From contig DJVG01000044.1 of NCBI GenBank assembly GCA_002441095.1, forward strand, positions 17,775 through 58,942: 41,168 nucleotides of DNA. The letters run 5' to 3'. Below the pieces are notes generated by a model, which worked only from the letters and a program-made list of their open reading frames with translations, was not told the DNA's origin and made no database searches. This document shows positions 1 to 7,050 of this stretch, piece by piece; positions within the stretch are counted from its first letter, which is position 1, and each line of letters starts with the position of its first letter. Source of the DNA: Elusimicrobia bacterium UBA6262 (GTDB taxonomy: Bacteria > CAYTYR01 > UBA6262). A program made the position numbers and the translations under genes.

Positions 1-609
1 GAAGGGCTGGTTGAATATCTCCTGGACCGGCTCAATATCAAGCCAGTCAGCCGGGCAGTCAACTGCAGCTATCAGCCGCGGGTCGAAGTGATCCAGTATG
101 ACCACCAGGCCGAAGGAAAGCAGGTCTTGTTTGTCATCAATCGCGCCAGGACCAGCAAATTACAAACTATCCGCTACACGAATGAGCGCCGCCAGCTGCG
201 CTATTTTGAAATAAATATGTGCAGTAATTCAATAGCTGCCGTGGTTATTAAAAAAGGGCGTATTGCTTCAGCTTTGCTCAAATGCACCAATGACCAGGAA
301 AAAACCAGCGCGAAGCCGTTCCTTGCTGTCCAAAAGCAGGCCTTAGGCGCGGACCTTAACTGCGACCTGGCTTTTGTTGATCATGGTGATTATGCAGAAG
401 TTAGTGTCACTAATATTGTCGGTAAGGATTGTACCGAAGTGACCGTGCCTGTGGCGGTAGGCAATATCAAGAATGTATTTGCCCTGGATAATAACATGGT
501 CCGGGAGCCGGTCCTGTTCGTGTCCCATGAAGAACATATTACCTTTCTTGCCGAAGATATCAGTGATAATTTTAAGCGGTATTTCATTATCCTGAGAAAA
601 CGCGCGTAA
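1..609 (+). CDS. C-terminal part of a glycoside-hydrolase-like protein (partial)
   Basis: The frame is open from the first base, so the gene begins outside the window; the first internal GTG is at 88. About 202 residues are visible. The beginning (LVEYLLDRLNIKPV) followed by a segment reading VLFVINRAR resembles the end of GH42/GH35-like beta-galactosidases, where the trimerisation/flap region is followed by a small beta-sandwich that starts with a phrase such as 'g..ylfllNh'. The remainder looks beta-rich and has no membrane segment. A polysaccharide-acting enzyme would fit next to an exopolysaccharide locus, but no catalytic residues lie in the visible part. The family assignment is tentative. 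Confidence 0.4.
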   Translation, partial: EGLVEYLLDRLNIKPVSRAVNCSYQPRVEVIQYDHQAEGKQVLFVINRARTSKLQTIRYTNERRQLRYFEINMCSNSIAAVVIKKGRIASALLKCTNDQEKTSAKPFLAVQKQALGADLNCDLAFVDHGDYAEVSVTNIVGKDCTEVTVPVAVGNIKNVFALDNNMVREPVLFVSHEEHITFLAEDISDNFKRYFIILRKRA

Positions 610-620
610 GTTATCTTCCC

Positions 621-648
621 TTGACAAAATTGAAAAACCTGCTATATT
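621..648 (+). promoter_or_regulatory. Probable sigma70-type promoter for the epimerase/dehydrogenase operon
   Basis: TTGACA at 621-626 and TATATT at 643-648 are separated by 16 bp, starting 12 bp after the stop codon of the upstream gene. The same TTGACAAAA wording recurs just after stop codons at 3047 and 4580, so this may be the usual strong promoter of the locus. The predicted leader then runs through a repeat array before the epimerase start. Confidence 0.55.
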
Positions 649-660
649 TAAAAGACAGTA

Positions 661-773
661 ATAGCGAAGAGCAGTAAATACGAGAAACAGTTACCAGTAA
701 GAACAAGAGTCAGTTTAAGTTCTTACTGCTTTTTGCTTTGACTGGCAACTGTACTTTGTACTGACTGGCAACT
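661..773. repeat. CAGT-type 16-bp array with inverted arms
   Basis: The left part (about 662-716) has units of the form CAGTAAATACGAGAAA, a CAGTTAC centre, then CAGTAAGAAC-type units. The right part (721-773) carries the reverse complement form (ACTGGCAACTGTACTTTG and similar). Together they could fold into a long imperfect hairpin lying in the leader of the epimerase gene. Homologous arrays occur at 7051, 10979, 39097 and 40756. Confidence 0.75.
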
Positions 774-793
774 TTATTTTAAAGGAATTAAAA

Positions 794-1732
794 ATGTCTA
801 AATTTCTAGTAACTGGCGGGGCTGGCTTTATCGGCTCCAATATCACCGCCGCCCTGCTCCAGAAAAAACACAAAGTCCGCATCCTGGACAATTTCTCCAC
901 AGGCAAAAAGGAAAATCTTGCCGGCTTCAGCTCCAAGATAGATATTATCAGAGGCGATATCCGTAATATCAAGACTGTCAACCAGGCGGTCAAAGGTGTA
1001 GACTATGTCCTGCACCAGGCAGCTCTGCCTTCAGTGGCCCGTTCAATAGCTGATCCTGCTCTTAGTAATGCGGTCAATATTGATGGTACCCTGAATGTCC
1101 TTATCGCTGCCCGTGACTACAAGGTCAAGCGGGTGGTTTATGCCGCCTCCAGCTCTGCTTATGGCGATACACCAATACTGCCTAAAGTAGAGACAATGGC
1201 TTCCAATCCTCAATCTCCTTATGCGACCACTAAACTGGCCGGAGAGCTCTATTGCCGCAATTTTGCCAAAATATTCAACCTGGAGACAGTCTGCCTCCGC
1301 TATTTCAATGTCTTTGGCCCAAAACAGGACCCCACCAGTTTTTACAGCGCGGTTATTCCCAAATTTATCAGCGCTATGCTCAGGGGTGAATCCCCGCATA
1401 TCAATGGCGACGGCCAGCAGAGCCGCGACTTTACCTATATTGACAATGTGGTATTAGCCAATATCCAGGCCTGTACCGCACCCAAGGCATCAGGCGAAGT
1501 GTTTAATGTCGCCTGCGGCAAGCGCTACACGGTTATTGAGCTGGCAGAAAAAATAGCCCGTATCTTGCGCATGACCCTGGAACCGGAATTTGGGCCGGCC
1601 AGCCCCGGTGATGTGAAACATTCGCTGGCTGATATCCGCAAAGCTAAAAAAATATTAAAATATTCAGTGAAAGTGGACTTTGACGAAGGCCTGCGCCGCA
1701 CTATTCACTGGTTCATTAATGGAGGAAAATAA
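794..1732 (+). CDS. NAD-dependent nucleotide-sugar epimerase (UDP-HexNAc / UDP-glucose C4 epimerase type)
   Basis: This is a 312-residue extended short-chain dehydrogenase. The NAD-binding GGAGFIG motif is at residues 8-14 and the catalytic YATTK at 143-147, with the SSSAYG serine motif before it. The LRYFNVFGPKQDP and NGDGQQSRDFTYIDN blocks are those of the GalE/WbpP group. Known members invert C4 of UDP-Glc, UDP-GlcNAc or UDP-uronic acids; the exact substrate cannot be read here. An AAAGGAATT ribosome site precedes the ATG. The UDP-HexNAc dehydrogenase starts two bases after this stop, so the pair probably makes a UDP-HexNAc uronic acid such as UDP-GalNAcA. Full length, no anomaly. Confidence 0.9.
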   Translation: MSKFLVTGGAGFIGSNITAALLQKKHKVRILDNFSTGKKENLAGFSSKIDIIRGDIRNIKTVNQAVKGVDYVLHQAALPSVARSIADPALSNAVNIDGTLNVLIAARDYKVKRVVYAASSSAYGDTPILPKVETMASNPQSPYATTKLAGELYCRNFAKIFNLETVCLRYFNVFGPKQDPTSFYSAVIPKFISAMLRGESPHINGDGQQSRDFTYIDNVVLANIQACTAPKASGEVFNVACGKRYTVIELAEKIARILRMTLEPEFGPASPGDVKHSLADIRKAKKILKYSVKVDFDEGLRRTIHWFINGGK

Positions 1733-1733
1733 A

Positions 1734-3038
1734 ATGTATGATGAAAGACTGAAAAAGATCATCGAGAAAAAAGCCAAAGCCGGTATTATCGGGCTCGGCT
1801 ATGTCGGCCTGCCCCTGGCTGTGGAACTGGCCAAGGTCGGCTTTGATGTCACTGGCATTGATGTGGACAAACGCAAAACAGACAGCATCAACAAAGGCAT
1901 TTCTTACATCCAGGATGTACCTTCAGCCGAAGTCAGGGAGTTGGTCAAAGCCGGCAAGCTCCGGGCTACCACTGACTTTAGCGTACTCAGGCATATAGAT
2001 ACGATCAATATCTGCGTCCCGACTCCCTTGCGCAAATCCAAGGATCCGGATATCTCCTATATTCTCTCTGCTACTACAGAAATAGCCAAATACCTGCACA
2101 AAGGACAGCTCATCATCCTGGAGAGTACCACCTATCCCGGTACCACCGAGGAAGTAATGCAACCCATGCTGGAAGCCAAAGGCCTCAAAGCCGGCCGTGA
2201 TTTCCACCTGGCTTTTTCACCTGAGCGGGTGGATCCTGGCAATCCCCAGTTTAATACCAAGAATATTACCAAAGTAGTAGGCGGCTATACTCCTAAATGC
2301 ACCGAGCTGGCAGTAGCTCTTTACAGCCAGGCCATCGACAAAGTATTGCCCGTCAGCTCTACCCGGGTAGCCGAGACAGTCAAGCTGTTGGAGAATACCT
2401 TCCGCTCAGTCAATATCGGGATGATCAATGAAATGGCCATCATCTGTAACAAGCTCGGTATCAATGTTTGGGAAGTGATCGATGCAGCCGCGACCAAGCC
2501 TTTCGGCTTTATGCCATTCTATCCCGGACCTGGAATTGGGGGTCACTGTATTCCGCTCGACCCGCATTATTTGTCATGGCGGGTACGGCTGGAAGGGTAT
2601 GAGGCCAAGTTCATCGAGCTGGCCGGACAGATCAACCGGTCTATGCCTGAGTATGTCATCAACAAGCTTAATGACGCCCTGAATGATAAGGGCAAGTCAG
2701 TGAAAAAGGCCAGGATACTGGTCCTGGGAGTAGCTTATAAAAATGATATTGATGATGTCCGCGAATCGCCGGCGATTGATTTCATCAAGCTCCTGCAGAA
2801 AAAAGGCGCCAAAGTCAGCTACCATGACCCGTTTATCCCGAATCTGGGCCATGAAGGCATCCCTCTGAAGTCTGTGCCCCTGACTGAAAAGACGGTCAAG
2901 TCTGTAGATGCAGTGGTCATCATCACCAGGCACAAAGCCATTGACTACAAATGGCTGGTTTCCAAGGCCAAAATAGTCATTGATACCAGGAATGCTACCA
3001 AATTCCTTGGCAAACGGGCTAATGTAGTGAAATTATAA
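1734..3038 (+). CDS. UDP-N-acetylhexosamine 6-dehydrogenase (nucleotide sugar dehydrogenase)
   Basis: This 434-residue protein belongs to the WbpA/WbpO branch of the UDP-Glc/GDP-Man dehydrogenase family, which oxidises C6 of a UDP-HexNAc to the uronic acid with two NAD+. The N-terminal Rossmann motif GLGYVGLP is at about residues 20-27. The catalytic cysteine (about C272) lies in GIGGHCIPLDPHYL. The C-terminal domain carries VLGVAYKNDIDDVRESPA. I chose the ATG at 1734 because GGAGG at 1721-1725 is 8 nt upstream; a start at 1680 would overlap the epimerase by 53 bp. It is translationally close-coupled to the epimerase. Soluble, full length. Confidence 0.93.
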   Translation: MYDERLKKIIEKKAKAGIIGLGYVGLPLAVELAKVGFDVTGIDVDKRKTDSINKGISYIQDVPSAEVRELVKAGKLRATTDFSVLRHIDTINICVPTPLRKSKDPDISYILSATTEIAKYLHKGQLIILESTTYPGTTEEVMQPMLEAKGLKAGRDFHLAFSPERVDPGNPQFNTKNITKVVGGYTPKCTELAVALYSQAIDKVLPVSSTRVAETVKLLENTFRSVNIGMINEMAIICNKLGINVWEVIDAAATKPFGFMPFYPGPGIGGHCIPLDPHYLSWRVRLEGYEAKFIELAGQINRSMPEYVINKLNDALNDKGKSVKKARILVLGVAYKNDIDDVRESPAIDFIKLLQKKGAKVSYHDPFIPNLGHEGIPLKSVPLTEKTVKSVDAVVIITRHKAIDYKWLVSKAKIVIDTRNATKFLGKRANVVKL

Positions 3039-3046
3039 GGAAAAAC

Positions 3047-3075
3047 TTGACAAAAGAGATAAAAGGGGATATATT
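3047..3075 (+). promoter_or_regulatory. Strong sigma70-type promoter before the PEP-CTERM genes
   Basis: TTGACA at 3047-3052 and TATATT at 3070-3075 have the ideal 17-bp spacer, 9 bp after the dehydrogenase stop. The predicted leader is about 100 nt and contains the perfect hairpin at 3129-3157. Confidence 0.65.
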
Positions 3076-3128
3076 TTAAATAGAATTTATAAAAGTCTTT
3101 AGTTTGTACTATTGTGATTGATTAAATC

Positions 3129-3165
3129 AAAGCATTAGCTGATTTAGCTAATGCTTTGTTGTTTT
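3129..3165 (+). terminator. Perfect 12-bp hairpin with T-rich tail in the leader of the first PEP-CTERM gene
   Basis: AAAGCATTAGCT (3129-3140) pairs perfectly with AGCTAATGCTTT (3146-3157) around a 5-nt GATTT loop, followed by GTTGTTTT. It looks like an intrinsic terminator, but it lies between the promoter at 3047 and the ribosome site at about 3168. It could end upstream transcripts, act as an attenuator, or be a 5' stabilising stem. The T-run is interrupted by G, so termination may be partial. Confidence 0.55.
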
Positions 3166-3180
3166 AAGGGGAGGGACAAT

Positions 3181-3768
3181 ATGAAAAGAGTAGGCATTGT
3201 CTTAATGTTCGTAATGACGATGCTGAGTTTTAGTATATCTGTTGAGGCAATCATCATTAATGTGGGAGAAGAAGTGAAATGGGAATATTTAAAAGACTCT
3301 AATGGTAACTTTATTTTTGATTCTAATGGCCCAATTTGGGGAGAAAACATATCCTGGGGTATGAATTTTAATGAAAACGAAAGTTATGACTTAGTAAATG
3401 TTGTATTGAGTGGATTTGGTTCTTATCAGCTTCCAAGCCCTCCCTATAGTAGCGGCCAATTTGAACAAGAATACGGAGAGATTCGCGTACTACATAAAGG
3501 TGAAATTGATGATGGCTCCCAATGGACATTTGTAAACAGCGATGGAGTTTATACTGCTCAGCAATTAAACTATTCTCCCTTTCTTGGACCGATCCAAAGT
3601 ATTTGGTTTACTCATGCGCAAGAACCTGCCTTTTATAACAGCTTTATTGTAGAAAGCATAGAGCTTACTCCGCATAATACTACTCCTGTCTCTGAACCAG
3701 GGACTTTGTTTTTAATAGGGACCGGCTTATTAGGAATGGTTGCGCGATATAGAAATAGACACAATTAG
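3181..3768 (+). CDS. PEP-CTERM sorting-domain protein 1
   Basis: This 195-residue secreted protein has a Lys/Arg start, a hydrophobic stretch and a processing-like SVEA site (residues 1-23). It ends with the exosortase sorting signal: SEPGTLFLIGTGLLGM (the PEP variant is SEP here), a short membrane segment and the basic tail ARYRNR. Exosortases such as the one at 39322 recognise this C-terminal module. The middle is acidic and aromatic, with no domain I recognise, like many PEP-CTERM proteins. The ATG at 3181 is preferred over an upstream TTG because GGGAGGG lies just ahead. It has its own promoter and leader hairpin. Its signal peptide is very like that of the next gene, so the two are probably paralogues. 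Confidence 0.85.
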   Translation: MKRVGIVLMFVMTMLSFSISVEAIIINVGEEVKWEYLKDSNGNFIFDSNGPIWGENISWGMNFNENESYDLVNVVLSGFGSYQLPSPPYSSGQFEQEYGEIRVLHKGEIDDGSQWTFVNSDGVYTAQQLNYSPFLGPIQSIWFTHAQEPAFYNSFIVESIELTPHNTTPVSEPGTLFLIGTGLLGMVARYRNRHN

Positions 3769-3809
3769 TCAGATATGGTTGAGTCTTTAATATTTTTAGG
3801 AGTACCCGC

Positions 3810-4583
3810 ATGAAAAAAGTAGTAATTGCCTTAATGTTCGGATTGATAGCGTTAAGTTTTAGCCTGCCAGCTGAAGCAATTATCATCAGTTTCCTGGCTG
3901 AAGATAATTTCGCCGGAGTGGATGATCCCACGGGCCTTTCATTAGATGACACTCTGGTTCAAAATGGGGTAGGAAGTTGTCTGAATGGAGATATAAGTGT
4001 CGGTGGAAGTTCCCATAGCGGTACCTATGGATTAGGAGTATGGGGAGGTGGGTGTGATGCCGAAATAGATTGGTCATATCTTTTTGATGATGATCAGGAT
4101 ATGTATTTTGGCCCTAGGGAAGCAATAAATATACACTTTTATGGAGATTATGACTTGGTAAGTTTTGAAGTGCGGTCACTTTATACGGATCAAACTAGAC
4201 CATGGCCATCCTGGATGGAACCCAGTAGTAATACTTTTAATGAGTATGGCATAGCGTACGCAGACTTCGAAAATGTTGATTGGAATTTTAGTACCTATTA
4301 TGATGATTATATAGTTTTCGGAGCAGTGCAGTCAGATGGATATGGGATTAGAACAGTGGATACTACTAATTATTTTAATGAAACTCCTACCACTAGGGGT
4401 CCTATAAGGAATTTGTTATTTTATTTTGAGCAGGAACCTGATTTGGGTAATGGCTATACTTTAGCCAGAATAGAAGTTGTACCTCATTGCGGAGTGCCTA
4501 TCCCCGAGCCAGGGACATTGCTCTTATTAGGTACCGGTCTTATGGGCATATTTGCCCGGAAAAAAACAAAGCAATTCCCTTGA
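3810..4583 (+). CDS. PEP-CTERM sorting-domain protein 2
   Basis: This 257-residue secreted protein has a signal peptide (MKKVVIALMFGLIALSFSLP, ending AEA) and a canonical C-terminal exosortase signal: IPEPGTLLLLGTGLMG, then the basic FARKKTK. The body is rich in Asp, Tyr and Trp with no enzyme motif seen; the family is usually a surface or matrix protein. An AGGAG ribosome site lies before the ATG. It follows PEP-CTERM 1 after 41 bp and is probably co-transcribed with it. The stop codon overlaps a TTGACA box at 4580. The signal peptide matches that of the preceding gene almost residue by residue, suggesting duplication followed by divergence of the exported part. Confidence 0.88.
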   Translation: MKKVVIALMFGLIALSFSLPAEAIIISFLAEDNFAGVDDPTGLSLDDTLVQNGVGSCLNGDISVGGSSHSGTYGLGVWGGGCDAEIDWSYLFDDDQDMYFGPREAINIHFYGDYDLVSFEVRSLYTDQTRPWPSWMEPSSNTFNEYGIAYADFENVDWNFSTYYDDYIVFGAVQSDGYGIRTVDTTNYFNETPTTRGPIRNLLFYFEQEPDLGNGYTLARIEVVPHCGVPIPEPGTLLLLGTGLMGIFARKKTKQFP

Positions 4584-4608
4584 CAAAAGCCATTTTTTCT
4601 GTTATGTA
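4580..4608 (+). promoter_or_regulatory. Possible promoter overlapping the stop codon of PEP-CTERM 2
   Basis: TTGACA (4580-4585) is followed after 17 bp by the weak box TATGTA (4603-4608). The copy at 5750-5755 stands in the same place in the duplicated segment, with a poor -10. A transcript from here would reach the terminator-like hairpin at 4718-4760 and be only about 150 nt long. Confidence 0.35.
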
Positions 4609-4653
4609 TTTATATATCTCTAAAACTCGATTTAAGTTATTTTATAAGTTCCA

Positions 4654-4685
4654 AACTCGTAACTCGCAACCTGGAACTCGCAACT
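4654..4685 (-). repeat. Four-unit heptamer array (AACTCGY type)
   Basis: Units AACTCGT, AACTCGC, AACCTGG and AACTCGC stand at exact 7-bp spacing, followed by AACTG. On the other strand the units read GTTNNNN, the common form of the locus. A second copy lies at 5790-5817 and a two-unit fragment at 5723-5736. Confidence 0.8.
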
Positions 4686-4717
4686 GTTTTTATATGTAGT
4701 TAAGTAGAAACTCTACA

Positions 4718-4760
4718 GGCTACAAAAGTGTATAGCTGCACTGATGTGGCTTTTTATTTT
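4718..4760 (+). terminator. Intrinsic-terminator-like hairpin, first copy
   Basis: GGCTACAAAAGTGTA (4718-4732) can pair with TGCACTGATGTGGCT (4737-4751) using G-U pairs and a small internal mismatch, followed by TTTTTATTTT. The second copy at 5846-5888 keeps the stem with different bases, so the structure appears conserved. A small stem TGTAG/CTACA (4695-4699 with 4713-4717) precedes it in both copies. Confidence 0.65.
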
Positions 4761-4768
4761 CAGAATAA

Positions 4769-4801
4769 TTGGTATAACCTGGTATAACTAAATCGTATAA
4801 T
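4769..4801 (+). promoter_or_regulatory. Tandem GGTATAACC boxes with a TATAAT -10
   Basis: TGGTATAACC and TGGTATAACT repeat at exactly 10 bp (about one helical turn) and sit where a -35 box would be relative to TATAAT at 4796-4801. The recognisable -35 is missing, which fits an activator-dependent promoter. The same tandem boxes recur at 5898-5917. The binding protein is unknown. Confidence 0.5.
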
Positions 4802-4854
4802 ATCATATAGATTGTTTTCGTTCTATTCTGTGTATCAATTTGAGGAATTCAAAT

Positions 4855-5706
4855 ATGAAACGTCACGCTAAATATGCCAAGTCAGAAACAGTCAAAAGTC
4901 CCAAAGATAAGCGCATTCCAATTCATGTCAACCGTAACAATTCTTATGTCCTCTGCTATGTCAAAGAAACAATGTACCTGAAGCCTTTAGCCGGGCACAA
5001 TGAGAATGATTTTGATACTGACAACTTCAACATAATTAATACCCCGTTTGGCCCGGGACGCGTAATGAAGCATAGTTCTGAAAAGCACAATTACGGTTTT
5101 GAGCCAGCAAATAATAATTCCAGGAAAAAGGGCTCCAACGTTATCTTCCAGGGTGCCGGGAAGGACAGTGCCATCCACAATGGCAAACTGATTATTTCAC
5201 CAAAAAAAACACCGGTAATGAAGCCGGTTTATACACTGGAAACTCAGACCATACCTGAATACAGGAATCGCAAAGAAAAGCCTGCGTTACGAGCGATACC
5301 TGCCAGGGGAGAAGATCACTTTAACTTACGGACAGGATTTTTTTATCCTGCCGGTAACGATAAAGAATTGGACCAGATGATCAATAATCTCACCGGAACC
5401 ATTAAAAAACATAATATAAAATGCAAGCTGGATAAAACCTTTGCCGAAACTTATGCTCCCAATGCTCATCTGAATTATGGCGATATAGTGGAAATGGTGG
5501 GGATGTCCTATAATCAGGGAGTTGACCTGGTCATCTGGCTGGGGCCTCCGCCATCCAATAATGTGATTGAAAGCAAATTTGCCCGTTCTGTCCACAAAGT
5601 GTTTAATAGGGGGAGATTACCATTACAGTACATCTCCTATGAAACCGTACCAAAGCAATATAAATACCTGGATATGGTACTTGATTTTGCTTTTTTACGT
5701 AGCTAA
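4855..5706 (+). CDS. Chimeric ORF: decayed N-sugar amidotransferase fragment fused to an unrelated, possibly MID/PIWI-like, C-terminal part
   Basis: This 283-residue frame starts at ATG 4855 with a GAGG site. Residues 1 to about 112 are a shortened, diverged copy of the amidotransferase at 6033; shared phrases include YVKE, LKPLA-HN-NDF, PFGPG, YGFE and VIF-G. The zinc cysteines and the SGGRDSS PP-loop are lost (NRNNS instead), and about 44 residues are deleted after NDF. Residues about 155-283 are not amidotransferase-like. The order LRTGFFYP, spacer, NIKC, a VDLVIWLGPPPS strand, a helix, then RLPLQYISYE recalls the MID part of prokaryotic Argonautes ('vvv-lP...iK..l...gi..Q'). This is pattern resemblance only. 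The frame has no internal stop, so it may be expressed or only recently formed. Confidence 0.55.
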   Translation: MKRHAKYAKSETVKSPKDKRIPIHVNRNNSYVLCYVKETMYLKPLAGHNENDFDTDNFNIINTPFGPGRVMKHSSEKHNYGFEPANNNSRKKGSNVIFQGAGKDSAIHNGKLIISPKKTPVMKPVYTLETQTIPEYRNRKEKPALRAIPARGEDHFNLRTGFFYPAGNDKELDQMINNLTGTIKKHNIKCKLDKTFAETYAPNAHLNYGDIVEMVGMSYNQGVDLVIWLGPPPSNNVIESKFARSVHKVFNRGRLPLQYISYETVPKQYKYLDMVLDFAFLRS

Positions 5707-5789
5707 CTGTAGTTTCAGCTTTAACTCGCAACTGTATTAAGACTTATTCTTGACAGAAGCTGTTTTTTTTAAATTAACATATCTTTAAA

Positions 5790-5817
5790 AACTCGCAACC
5801 TGGAACTCGCAACTGTA
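5790..5817 (-). repeat. Four-unit heptamer array (AACTCGC type)
   Basis: AACTCGC, AACCTGG, AACTCGC and AACTGTA stand at 7-bp spacing, nearly the same as the copy at 4654. The AACCTGG unit is shared by both copies. Confidence 0.8.
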
Positions 5818-5845
5818 TTTAATGTAGTTTAGTAGAATACCTACA

Positions 5846-5888
5846 AGCTACAAAAGTGTATAGTTACACTTGTGTAGCTTTTTATTTT
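5846..5888 (+). terminator. Intrinsic-terminator-like hairpin, second copy
   Basis: AGCTACAAAAGTGTA (5846-5860) pairs with TACACTTGTGTAGCT (5865-5879) in 14 of 15 positions around a TAGT loop, followed by TTTTTATTTT. This is a strong intrinsic terminator by appearance. It lies 145 bp upstream of the amidotransferase start, so it probably ends upstream transcripts or attenuates a long leader. Confidence 0.75.
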
Positions 5889-5897
5889 CAAAATGAC

Positions 5898-5929
5898 TGG
5901 TATAACCTGGTATAACCAAAACATATAAA
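5898..5929 (+). promoter_or_regulatory. Tandem GGTATAACC boxes, second copy, with a TATAAA -10
   Basis: TGGTATAACC is repeated perfectly at 10-bp spacing (5898-5917), followed by TATAAA (5924-5929). Retention of the boxes in both copies of an otherwise drifting segment suggests they matter. Confidence 0.5.
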
Positions 5930-5952
5930 ACAATATAGTATGTTTTCGCTTT

Positions 5953-6009
5953 AATCTGTGCCGCGCCCGCCGGCGCTCTTTGGCGGGTAATCTCTTCTAG
6001 AAATCTGTG
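5953..6009. repeat. 41-bp GC-rich hairpin insertion between AATCTGTG direct repeats
   Basis: AATCTGTG occurs at 5953-5960 and again at 6002-6009. The 41 bp between them are absent from the otherwise similar segment ahead of 4855. They contain a hairpin with CCCGCC (5966-5971) and GGCGGG (5982-5987). This looks like a tiny inserted element with an 8-bp target duplication. Confidence 0.5.
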
Positions 6010-6032
6010 TAATCAATTTTAAGGAGTTAAAA

Positions 6033-7046
6033 ATGAAACGTTGCCTAAAGTGTATCATGCCGGACACCGCCAAAGGCATTAAGCTTGATGAAAAAGGGCT
6101 ATGCCAGCTTTGCCGGGACTATAAAGAATATGTCCCCAAAGGGGAAAAGAAACTCCGTGAAGACATCAAGGACTATATCGATCCTAAAGCAGAATTCAAC
6201 TGCATTGTCCCGGTCAGCGGCGGCCGTGACAGCTCCTATGCCCTCTATTATGTCAAAGAGGTATTGGGACTGAAGCCCTTAGCGGTGCACAATGACAATG
6301 ACTTTGAAACAGAAGTAGCCACCAATAACCTGAAGGCTATTACCAAGGCGGTAAATGTCCCCTTACTGCGGATCCAGTCAAAAAACCATATCACCAAGAC
6401 CATTATCGCGGAAAAGTTTAAGATGAATGCTCCCTTCGGTCCGGGACTGGTAGTGGAGCAGACCTGCGAAGCCTGCAAGTATGGCTTTGAATCTGCCTCT
6501 TACAACACTGCCCGGCAGAAGGGCATCAAGGTGATCTTCTGGGGTGATTCTCTGGATGAATCTACTGTCCCTTATCACTCGCTCTATGCTCACTACACAC
6601 CTTCCAAGTGGAAAAGACTGGTTTCTCCGAATGCCCTCAGTTTATTCAAATACAAAAAATACTATAACCAAATGAAACAAGAATACGGTCCTTGCTCCCC
6701 GGCTGGACTGAAAGAGATCCATCTGTTTGACTATATTCTCTGGGACCAGCGGGTGATCGTTGATACCATCCAGAAAAAGATGGGCTGGTCTGTGCCCAAG
6801 ACTTCAGCTACGACTTGGCGGACAGACTGCAGTATCGTGCCCTTGGTGAATTATCTGACTGAAAAAGCCTGCGGGGTCAGCAAGCTCGAGATCGGCTTCA
6901 GCAATATGGTCCGCAGCGGCAAAATGGACCGTGATGAAGCCCTCCAGTCTGTGGAACAAATAAAAAATAATACTGATGTCTTGAAATTCAAAGAATCCCT
7001 GCGGGAAATGGGCATCAGTAATAAAGACATTAATCGCGTTTTATAA
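6033..7046 (+). CDS. N-acetyl sugar amidotransferase (WbpG/PseA-like PP-loop enzyme)
   Basis: This 337-residue ATP-pyrophosphatase family protein has two CxxC pairs (C4/C7 and C24/C27), probably for zinc, and the PP-loop SGGRDSS at residues 62-68. LKPLAVHNDNDF and the CEACKYGFES block follow, as in WbpG. WbpG-type enzymes convert an N-acetyl group of a sugar to an acetamidino group, using ammonia delivered by HisH/HisF-like partners. No such partners are encoded in this window, so they must lie elsewhere or a different nitrogen source is used. AAGGAG precedes the ATG. The gene has its own regulated-looking leader. A degenerate copy lies just upstream at 4855. Confidence 0.85.
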   Translation: MKRCLKCIMPDTAKGIKLDEKGLCQLCRDYKEYVPKGEKKLREDIKDYIDPKAEFNCIVPVSGGRDSSYALYYVKEVLGLKPLAVHNDNDFETEVATNNLKAITKAVNVPLLRIQSKNHITKTIIAEKFKMNAPFGPGLVVEQTCEACKYGFESASYNTARQKGIKVIFWGDSLDESTVPYHSLYAHYTPSKWKRLVSPNALSLFKYKKYYNQMKQEYGPCSPAGLKEIHLFDYILWDQRVIVDTIQKKMGWSVPKTSATTWRTDCSIVPLVNYLTEKACGVSKLEIGFSNMVRSGKMDRDEALQSVEQIKNNTDVLKFKESLREMGISNKDINRVL

Positions 7047-7050
7047 TAGA

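Larger units (their letters stand above)
4620..4850. repeat. Upstream copy of a duplicated leader segment
   Basis: This segment resembles 5750-6032 over most of its length. In order both carry TTGACA, an AACTCGC array, a small TGTAG...CTACA stem, a terminator-like hairpin, tandem GGTATAACC boxes, an AT-rich -10 region and the TTTTCG phrase. The downstream genes also share their N-terminal sequence, so leader and gene start were duplicated together. Confidence 0.8.
5750..6032. repeat. Downstream copy of the duplicated leader segment
   Basis: This is the second copy of the 4580-4850 segment, ahead of the intact amidotransferase. It fills the gene-free stretch 5707-6032. Contents: an AACTCGC fragment (5723-5736), TTGACA (5750-5755), an AACTCGC array (5790-5817), a terminator-like hairpin (5846-5888), tandem GGTATAACC boxes (5898-5917), and an extra 41-bp insertion (5961-6001) that the first copy lacks. 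Confidence 0.8.

Noticed and set aside
661..773. tRNA or other structured stable RNA in the gap
   Set aside because: The pairing comes from inverted array arms; there is no cloverleaf, anticodon stem or known RNA motif.
6033..7046. HisH/HisF-like partners of the amidotransferase
   Set aside because: No glutaminase-like or HisF-like gene is found in the window. The gene should not be taken as a complete amidination system.
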